NCBI GenBank assembly: GCA_039566865.1
Contig: CM076948.1
Location: forward strand, 19,851,001 to 19,915,000
Length of the DNA stretch: 64,000 bases
Source of the DNA: Aurelia coerulea
Taxonomy: Eukaryota > Cnidaria > Scyphozoa > Semaeostomeae > Ulmaridae
Reading direction: 5' to 3'
The position numbers were made by a program, and so were the translations under genes. Shown piece by piece: positions 56,690 to 64,000 of this stretch (positions are counted from its first letter, which is position 1; each line of letters opens with the position of its first letter). Below the pieces are notes generated by a model. The model saw only the letters and a program-made list of their open reading frames with translations, searched no databases and was not told the origin of the DNA.

Positions 56690-57001
56690 GATAGGGGCTC
56701 CGTCGCCAAACTGTAAACATATCTGTAAACACCGTATGTGTCCATTGTTTTCTATTGTTTTCTGCAGTTTGTTTAGTGGCTTCACCCAAGCCACCAAAAA
56801 TTGCTCGTTAAAAATCCACTTATATCCAAGCAATCGTAAAAGATATGAATGTTTGGTTTTTTGCTCTGTAAAGTACACAGATTTATCTTCAAAATGATAG
56901 CTTCATTTTTGAAAAAACTGTGATATTGTCTGTGTGATATTGCCCATCAAAAGATTTCAAAATCACCGTTTCGACCGAAATTTGGAGATGGAGCCCCTTT
57001 A
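56690..57001. repeat. Dispersed TIR repeat, copy 1 of 2
   Basis: GGGGCTCCGTCGCCA at the left and TGGAGATGGAGCCCC at the right are imperfect inverses. The interior (AACTGTAAACA.ATCTGTAAACACCG, TTTTCTGCAGTTTG, CACTTATATC) recurs directly at 59775-60050. Confidence 0.6.
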
Positions 57002-57917
57002 ATTTTCAAAATATTTCAAATGTCAAAGATTGCCATGGTGGAATTACAGTGAAATACCTGAAGTTATTTTCAAGTCATTGGCTCCAAAGAAATTTAAGCA
57101 ATCAGCTTCAAACAGTTGACAAATTTCTTTGTTACAAAGAACCCTTGTTATAAAGAACCCATTTCCCGGTCCCGTTTCCCTTGAATGCAAATTCTCGGTT
57201 AAACGAACGCCTTGTTTAACGAGCTCTGGACTTATGGTTTCCTCGAGGGTTGGTTGTACAAAGAGTTCACTGTTGGTTCTATCTTTGCATTCATTTTAGT
57301 ATCTATGTTAAATGTAATTGCTTCAGGGTTGCAATGTATTTTCATGCTCCCTGTGGCATCGTCGGGTAATGCTCTAGTTCGTTAGTAAATTATTCATTTT
57401 AGGAGAATTTATATTAAATATGATATTTGACGCTTTGCTCAAGTATGGCGTTCTAAATGCGTTAAAATTATCAGGCTTATGATATTTTTAATAGACGTGT
57501 TCTCCTCAACAGTGTAAATGCCTCATTGTTTAATAAATCTTTCAACTAAGGAGTTGCTAAAAATCACTCCCTATAGCGATGATCAATTATCATTTCATTC
57601 AAATGCAAAAATTCTCACAGCAATGCTAGAAAATATCCAGGCTTCCAAACGTTTTGAATAGATCTGTTATGAAAACTTGTAAATCTCCTCTCCCCTGAAA
57701 TATCGTCTACTTCGTTTCGTTTATTGTAAACTCCTTAAAATCCTTTCTGTAGTTAACTAAGTTTTATGTTCATTGTAAATTGCCCCAGGGTTGCTATGTA
57801 TTTCCGTGCACCTTGTGGTAAGATCTTGTAACTTTATGTTTATGTCTGTAAATTTTTAGGAGAGTACCAAGAAAGAAACATGCCAAGCTCCTGGGTTATC
57901 AAATTGTCTTTCTATAG
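57002..57917. other. PARP intron
   Basis: It contains a diverged duplication: TTCATTGTAAATTGC..CAGGGTTGC.ATGTATTT at about 57770 resembles 57310-57345. No exon. Confidence 0.35.
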
Positions 57918-58020
57918 ATTTTCAGATAAGACGAAAAATGATTGGGAAGATAGAAATAGTTTTGAAAAAGTTCATGGAAAATACGATTTACTAAAGATGG
58001 ATTACGAAGCCAACGCAGAT
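57918..58020 (+). CDS. PARP2: PARP2-type gene, end of WGR domain
   Basis: A 103-bp exon, phase 2 to phase 0 (TTCTATAG| ... GAT|GTAAGT). It encodes (K)FSDKTKNDWEDRNSFEKVH followed by GKYDLLKMDYEANAD, closely following the F.DKT.N.WEDR..F.K..GKYD signature of PARP2. The frame running in from the left of the acceptor is intronic. Confidence 0.95.
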
Positions 58021-58761
58021 GTAAGTGTATTTTTATTAATTCAAAACTATATGCTGATTTGGTTCTAAAGTCAATACTAGAAGTATGTGGAATTAAGTGT
58101 CACTGAAGGATTTTACGAAAGATAGCATGCCAAAATGTTTTTCGTACACGACACACAGACCATACGGACAAGTTTTGAACTGATTGTTAAAACCAACTGA
58201 CTCCAAGGCAGCAGAAAAACCTTGCCCAGCGATGGTTAGATTTGAAACATTACACAAACTCGTTATTCAAGACACTTTCAAGCATAGAAAAAGTTCTTCC
58301 ATCAGAAATTTTTTACGACCAAACGGGAAGTTTGCTCCACGTTAAGCTACATTTCTTGCTACCTGATAACGAGAAATGTCAAACCCCTTCAGCTTTCAAT
58401 CATTGCGCAAACCTATAGTCTATCTTAAATTAGATGTCACGTGAAAATACCTACGAATAACAACAATTTAAGCGTTTTGCAGGATAAATTTTGCGTTATT
58501 GCAAATCTCACGCAACTTCTTATTTGAGACAGATCTTATGCGTTTAAAGCACATAAATCAATACATTTCTGACTGATATCCAGATTTCTTTGAAACTCAT
58601 CATCATCACCACCACCATCATCACGACCATATTGTCCCATTTTAAGTTAGTGTGCACAATGATTTAACGTTTTTTGCCACACTCCTTTTATATTTATGGC
58701 CGTATTAAAGGAGTTTGTCCTTTCTGGCTATTAGTAAATGTCCTAATCCTTTATTTTAAAG
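58021..58761. other. PARP intron
   Basis: A CATCATCACCACCACCATCATCAC microsatellite lies at 58599-58624. No exon. Confidence 0.4.
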
Positions 58762-58839
58762 GACACTGAAGATTCTGTTGATGGTCCAAGTGATGAGAAA
58801 CTAAAGAGACCTGACTCTAAGCTCGATAAAAGGGTGCAG
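58762..58839 (+). CDS. PARP2: PARP2-type gene, WGR-to-helical linker exon
   Basis: A 78-bp phase 0-0 exon (TTTAAAG| ... CAG|GTATGT): DTEDSVDGPSDEKLKRPDSK then LDKRVQ. It corresponds to the acidic/basic linker ending in S.LD.RVQ just before the helical regulatory domain of PARP2. Confidence 0.85.
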
Positions 58840-59265
58840 GTATGTTCAATAGTTCGCGTCTTTAATATCTTCTGAATGAGTTAAAGGTTCATTTTTTATG
58901 AAGGCAGCAAGTTGAAGGCATCAATGGACTTGCTGCAAGAAAGAAGTCTCTCCCTCCCTTCCTTCCTTCATTTCTTTGGGTATTTCCTCTTTCCTCTATT
59001 CGCCCCTTTCCCCGAAGGCCGTAAGTGCGACCGACTTGTTTTTAGAGAATTGGCGGAATTCAGCTGTTAAGTGGAGGGGCAAGCGCAGTCAGTTTCCCGA
59101 GTTGGAGGAAATGTTTTTGTTTTGAGGTACTTTGCTGGAATACCTGACAAAACTGAGACCCTTAAATTGTGCTAAGAGAACATGCAAATCAAATTTCAAA
59201 GTTATTTATATTATTATCAGCAGTTGATAGAAAAAGGTGAGAAATATGCCAATAGATCCTGCTGC
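58840..59265. other. PARP intron
   Basis: It contains a TCCCTCCCTTCCTTCCTTC run (58952-58971). No exon. Confidence 0.4.
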
Positions 59266-59700
59266 TATAGGGAACTCTGGGGGCGAAGCCCCAAGGAAAA
59301 TTTTTGAGGGCATGTCCTCTTCTTTGCTTCTCACAATTCCATGCCTGCTGGCACTGACTTGGAATTTCTGACGATTTTGTAGCAATTTTTTACAAATTTT
59401 CATCTCAAGGAATATTTTTGAGAAGGCATCATCTACTTTGGCTTTGTAGAGATCTTTCGATCCCATGTTTGCATTTTTTTTGCCAAATTTGAGAATATGT
59501 CAAGATGAGCAAAACCACCTCTCGAAAAACTTTGGCAAAAAGAAGCTTTACTTTATCTTACAACGCTTCTCACAATCCAACTTTGCCTGCCCCCAAAATG
59601 AAACTATGACAATTCCCTGATAGTTCGTCTTAATTTAGTGTTCCAGGGAAATTTTTTGAAAAGAACTCCTCACCCAATCACGTTCCAACGTCTCCTGAAA
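59266..59700. repeat. Relatives of the ~125-bp satellite unit, inverted orientation
   Basis: GGGGGCGAAGCCCC hairpin followed by AAATTTTTGAGGGCATG.CCTCT.CTTTG.CT.... and two or three further degenerate units. The same layout occurs at 21030-21720 and, in the other orientation, at 6150-6700. Confidence 0.5.
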
Positions 59701-59774
59701 TTACTGCTACGCTACCCTACCCGACCTATACCCATATCGAAATGCTTTCTTCTCGTTTTTGAAAATAAATTTAA

Positions 59775-60050
59775 ATGGGCTCCATCGCTAAACTGTAAAC
59801 AAATCTGTAAACACCGCACGTATCCATTGTTCATCCATTGTTTTCTGCAGTTTGTTTTCTTGCTTCACCAAAGCCATAACTAATGACCTTGTGAAATCCA
59901 CTTATATCAGAGTAATCGTAAAAGATATGAACATTTGCTTTTTAAAAAGATTTTGAAGAAAGATGAAAAGCCTGCATGGTATTATCTTTCAAAAGACTGC
60001 AAAATCATCGTTTTGAACGAACGATACCCTTTTAAGGGTATAATTTTTTT
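59775..60050. repeat. Dispersed TIR repeat, copy 2 of 2
   Basis: A direct, diverged copy of 56690-57001 (AACTGTAAACAAATCTGTAA, GCAGTTTG, ATCGTAAAAGATATGAA). Its right terminus is altered. Confidence 0.55.
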
Positions 60051-60493
60051 CATATCTCAAATAAAATCTAAAACTAACTATAATACATTATTGGTCCCAT
60101 CCACAGCGGGAAAAGACACGGGGTCACCTTTTTCCTACTGTATACAAATGTTAGAATATGCTTTAAACTTGCGCATTTTCTCTGCGTTTTCCGTATAAGA
60201 ACTCTTCTTCTTCTTGACAGTGACTCATTTTATTGCAGTTTCGATCCCACAAAAGAAATTTCCGATTTTTTAAGAAAAATTTCCGAGTCTTATCGAATTG
60301 GGGGAGGGACAGTTGCCCCTTCTACCCCCCATGATTTCTGCCACTGTTTCAGAGAATTTTAGGTGAGTTACCATCACCCAGAGAGACCTTTTTTGAAATA
60401 GGCAATAACAATGAGGTGAAGGGAGGTGAAATGAGGAATCACAATCACGATGGGAAATCACAATGAGGTCTACAGAATTAGCACGGTTTTGGT
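60051..60493. other. PARP intron
   Basis: No exon. It has a short GAGGTGAAGGGAGGTGAAATGAGG tandem at 60412-60435. Confidence 0.35.
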
Positions 60494-60502
60494 GTGTGCA
60501 TG

Positions 60503-62512
60503 AACAAAGACAAATTTTGTAAGACAATAGCATGAGTTGCTTTTGATTGACACCGCAATTCAAAGCGATTAGCGATCACAGACAAAGGAAATTCTCTCAA
60601 CCAGTAATTCAAAACAAACAAAGCCGCAAAAATTTTTCTGAAACTAGTAGGGCAAACTCTCACCTTGTGCAAGCGAAAGATGGTTTTTAAGAGACGTTAC
60701 GTGCTTATAACGAAAGAAGAAGGGTAAATCTACACATTCGCCACGGGCATTTAATTAATTTTGTTCAACAGCCGATTGAGAGGCGATTCAATTCTGTTAT
60801 TCTTTTGGGTGTATTTAAAACACCAAGGGTGTTAGGGCACGGATATTTTGATTACGTATTTATTTACCTTGTTTTGATCTTCGCCTTGTTTTCTTGTCTT
60901 GTTTTCTAATCTGTTCTGTTTCCTCTTGCTGATGTAAATCCCTCGTGTTATTTGAATATATCTTCCTTGTATTCCTGTGTCTTAGCGCGCCTTCGCAGAA
61001 GAAAGGTTTCAAACCGCAATGCCATATTAAATACTTATGGGAGAGCCATCACCGCAAATTTCCATTGTTTTCCATCGTCGAATGCGCAACACATTTTGGC
61101 TTCGCAATGTTGCTTGAGCGGAGGAGAAAAGACCACTTCAACTCATAACATTTCAGGGGGCTGCATCTTGCAAAACCACAGCTGTGCTAACAAGTAAAAA
61201 CAAAGTGGCTACTTTGACTTGAAACCACGCCTCTGTTTATGCAATACTCAAGTGCTGAGTAACAAATTACAATACAGAGCGGATGTGTCTTTCAGATTTC
61301 TTGAACTAATTCTTACATTCCTTCTCGAATTTTCTATTTTATATCAAGGACCCCAGAGTTGACTTTCTCATAAGATTTTCTTATGGAGAAATAAATGTGC
61401 GCTAGGAAATATTCTGGAAGGACACAAGAAAACAGACAAGAAAGATTGGAAGAAACTCTGTCTCTCAGGCTTCAAAATCTGATTATAGGAAGCTTTCAGC
61501 ACTGGGTCAAAAGCGCAGTTTCTAATAAAAATAAACGTAACGCTGCTCATACTCTGCTAATCTTATTTTGGTCTTTGCCGTGATATCATAAAAAAGCGCA
61601 ACTTGCATTTTCTGCCTGAGCCTGGCCTCGATTTTCACACTTCGACGAGAGACAAGACAAATGCTCTCGTTTCCTTGAACTCAAAGTATCAAACCAGCTA
61701 GGCCATACCACTTCGTAGTTTGGCTATTTGATCGTGAATGATATTGCTCTCGCAGCTTGCATGCTATCAAACTCATATTTGGTCAAATTCTCCATATTTA
61801 TCGTTACCTGATCATCATTGCCGAAACCTCAAAGCACACCTGTGGCTCCTATCATGCGTTGGATACAATTCAAAATTTCCCGCACACTGAAACCCTCCAG
61901 TTGAAACCTCCTGAAATCCAAGCTCGAAAGCCAAAACCTATAGACGTCATCAAAAAGTGTCGCGCATTGGACGAAAAGGCTTTATGAGAGTTTGCGGTGA
62001 TGGCTCTCCCATAAGTATTTAATATGACATTGCGGTTTAAAAACCTTTCTTCTACGAAGTCGCGCTAAGACACAGGAATACAAGGAAGATATATTCAAGT
62101 AACACGAGGCATTTACATCAGCAAGAGGAAACAGAACAGAGGAGAAAACAAGACAGGAAAACAAGACGAAGATCAAAACAAGGTAAATAAATACGTAATT
62201 AAAATATCCGTGTCCTAACACCCTTGAAAACACTTACTGCTCAGCTTCTGAACCAAAGAAATAAAATGCCCGAGATAGATGTGTAGATATATCCTTCTTC
62301 TTTCGATATATCCTCATGTTTGCTCTTAAAAACAATTTCTGGAATGCACAACGAGCGCGCTAGGTACTTGGGTTTCAGAGAGACTTCTGCGGCTTTTCTT
62401 GTTTGACTTACTGGTTGAGAGAATTTCCTTTGTCTGTGATCGCTAATCGCTTTGAATTGCGGTGTCAATCAAAAGCAACTCGTGCTATTGTCTTACAAAA
62501 TCTGTCCTTGTT
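60503..62512. mobile_element. MULE-type foldback, AACAARGAC family (9-bp TSD)
   Basis: The ends AACAAAGACAAATTTTGTAA and TTACAAAATCTGTCCTTGTT are inverted. The flanks are identical, GTGTGCATG (60494-60502, 62513-62521). The arms extend about 550 bp on each side (for example GCGATTAGCGATCACAGACA and its inverse), with about 900 bp of unique DNA between, which has no recognised gene. A smaller relative is at 14054-14687. It fills most of the intron before the last PARP exon in the window. Confidence 0.8.
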
Positions 62513-62608
62513 GTGTGCATGCATTCAACGTTCAGTTCAATAGCAATGAGAAGGACGATTGTAATATGTCAGTTCAAAATGCTCAATTTAGATGACCTTT
62601 CATTTTAG

Positions 62609-62693
62609 GCCTTAATTCAACTTATATGCAATGTGCAAGAAATGGAAAAAGCTGTTTTGGAGATGAAATATGATGCCAAGAAAGCCCCTCTTG
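62609..62693 (+). CDS. PARP2: PARP2-type gene, start of helical regulatory domain
   Basis: An 85-bp exon, phase 0 to phase 1 (CATTTTAG| ... CTTG|GTATGT). It encodes ALIQLICNVQEMEKAVLEMK then YDAKKAPLG, closely matching the ELIKLICNVQ.ME..M.EMKYN.KKAPLG start of the PARP2 helical (PRD) domain, which favours PARP2 over PARP1 or PARP3. Remaining helical and ART catalytic exons must lie to the right of the window. Confidence 0.95.
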
Positions 62694-63424
62694 GTATGTC
62701 TTACTTCGTTATATTAACTCTAACATGAACCAGCGATTATTTGACTTAGGGCAGCATTATTTCTTTGAACTAGATATAACAACAGTCAGCGAGTGCTGCC
62801 GATTAGTATTTGTACCAAATGCGACTGTTGTAGCGAGGTCAATTTTATAGAAATTAATTGAATGATTATCGATAAGGAAACGTGTATTATTTACAGTTGG
62901 GTAATGGTTCAAAAGTAAATGATTTAGAATATTGAGTTACTCTCCTCCGCCGGTTTCTAGTTCCTGAGTCCAAGGCTCTTGGTTCCGTAGTTCTGTAGTC
63001 CATTGTTCCGTGGTCCGTAATATTGAGTTCTGCATTGTTAGAAATAAACCTTTGTCGTACATTGACGTAGTTAGGTAGTTGTAGGTAGGAAGAACTCATT
63101 ATCTTTTGTTGGAGAACTTTTTTGTTGTTTGTTGGACAAATGCTCACAAGCCGCGAGCCCGCGAACCGCAGCCGTGAGCTGGTCCGTCTACATAGCCAAA
63201 CGGCAGGCAGGCAGACGGCAGGCAGGCTGGCTGGCAGGCTAATTTCGCCCGCTGATTGAAGCAGAATAGTTAGGCTGCCTTCGGCAGCAATTAAATTCAA
63301 TGGAGTGGCTAATGAATATGATTATAAACAGAACAAAGAAAACACCCACACAGGCTTTCTTTGACTAGCTTTGTTTATGATGCAAGTATGCCCATGCTGA
63401 TATCAGCAGACTTGTCTTGTGAAA
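62694..63424. other. PARP intron
   Basis: It contains a GGCAGGCAGGCAGACGGCAG microsatellite at 63202-63240 and repeated TTCCGTAGTTC-type phrases at 62990-63030. No exon. Confidence 0.4.
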
Positions 63425-63433
63425 TTGATGCGC

Positions 63434-63556
63434 TAGACTTGCCCCAAGTTTATCTCTCCAGTCCGTCTTACCATTCCCTTAGATCCGCCATTCCAACGAT
63501 TTTGCCGAAAAAGGAACGACAAGACAGACTGAAGAGATAGACTTGGGGCAAGTCTA
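63434..63556. mobile_element. 123-bp MULE-type MITE, TAGACTTGCCCC family (9-bp TSD)
   Basis: TAGACTTGCCCCAAGTTTAT and ATAGACTTGGGGCAAGTCTA ends, flanked by TTGATGCGC (63425-63433, 63557-63565). The arms also share CCAGTCCGTCTT / AAGACAGACTG. A longer family member lies at 24990-25197. Confidence 0.8.
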
Positions 63557-63565
63557 TTGATGCGC

Positions 63566-64000
63566 AGACTCTACTGGAAGAGAAACTTCTCTGAAAAAAA
63601 CTAACGCTGCAAGCGAAGCTGGAATAGAAGAAGTAGGTCCGGGACCCATTATTATGTTGCTTATCTGGTGCTGATGGAGATCACAACTATTCCTGCTGAG
63701 AAATCAAAGGGCTGCACGATTGTGCCACAATACCTTCAAAGACCGTCAAACGAAAATGGGCGTCCGTTAGGTCTGATCATTTATAGTAAAGCCTAGCGCA
63801 CACCATAGACTATGCGCACACTGGTGATTTTTGTCGTCAGCCAATGCCACTTATGTCGCTGGCAGCGAAAATCTCTAATTTGATGGGGAGAAAGAACAAG
63901 GGGTTTTTGTTGCTATTGATCATGGTAGATCTTTATTTTTGTCACTGGCGACTAAAAACAAAATCGCAAGTGTGCATGATACAACATGGCCAATTTTGCC
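63566..64000. other. PARP intron to window edge
   Basis: No exon or repeat recognised. Confidence 0.35.

Noticed and set aside
62887..63300. 137-codon minus-strand ORF
   Set aside because: It spans a GGCA microsatellite and PARP intron and shows no domain.

Overview
This window looks like nuclear DNA from a marine invertebrate, most likely a cnidarian (probably anthozoan). That assignment is an inference from intron-split animal genes (immunoglobulin-superfamily exons and a PARP2-type gene), CR1-like LINE fragments, an LTR element primed by tRNA-Ser, a hAT-type transposon and a very high load of palindromic DNA elements. The DNA is AT-rich and mostly non-coding. Nearly all long open frames apart from those named below are shadows inside repeats.

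Layout. At 1-24 kb there are two phase 1-1 immunoglobulin-like exons on the minus strand (17467-17844 and 4484-4786). They are probably parts of one receptor-like gene, separated by about 12.7 kb of nested foldback elements, notably 8405-10391 and 10401-14956. At 20.3-23.3 kb sits a short LTR retrotransposon with apparently identical 162-bp LTRs, a tRNA-Ser primer site and a 1.7-kb DNA element nested inside it. At 25.6-28.3 kb two inverted arrays of about 188-bp repeats, each unit carrying TGACGTCA, flank a small ORF. At 28494-35600 there is a complete hAT-like transposon with an 8-bp target duplication and a two-exon transposase gene.

From 40.0 kb to the right edge the window holds ten consecutive plus-strand exons of a PARP2-type poly(ADP-ribose) polymerase. 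Their splice phases agree throughout: WWE, WWE, basic linker, WGR domain (five exons), linker, and the start of the helical regulatory domain. The catalytic domain lies beyond the right edge and the true N-terminus was not found. PARP introns are packed with TIR elements and degenerate LINEs (42.7-44.6 kb and 53.5-56.3 kb).

The most notable genome-scale pattern is nine separate inverted-repeat elements, 87 bp to 2 kb long, each flanked by a perfect 9-bp direct repeat. This is the signature of Mutator-like (MULE) transposition. Several share termini (TAGACTT or AACAARGAC), and two lie within 14-47 bp of PARP splice sites. Mariner-type TA-flanked palindromes form a second class. I could not run homology searches, so family names rest on motif recognition and boundary structure.
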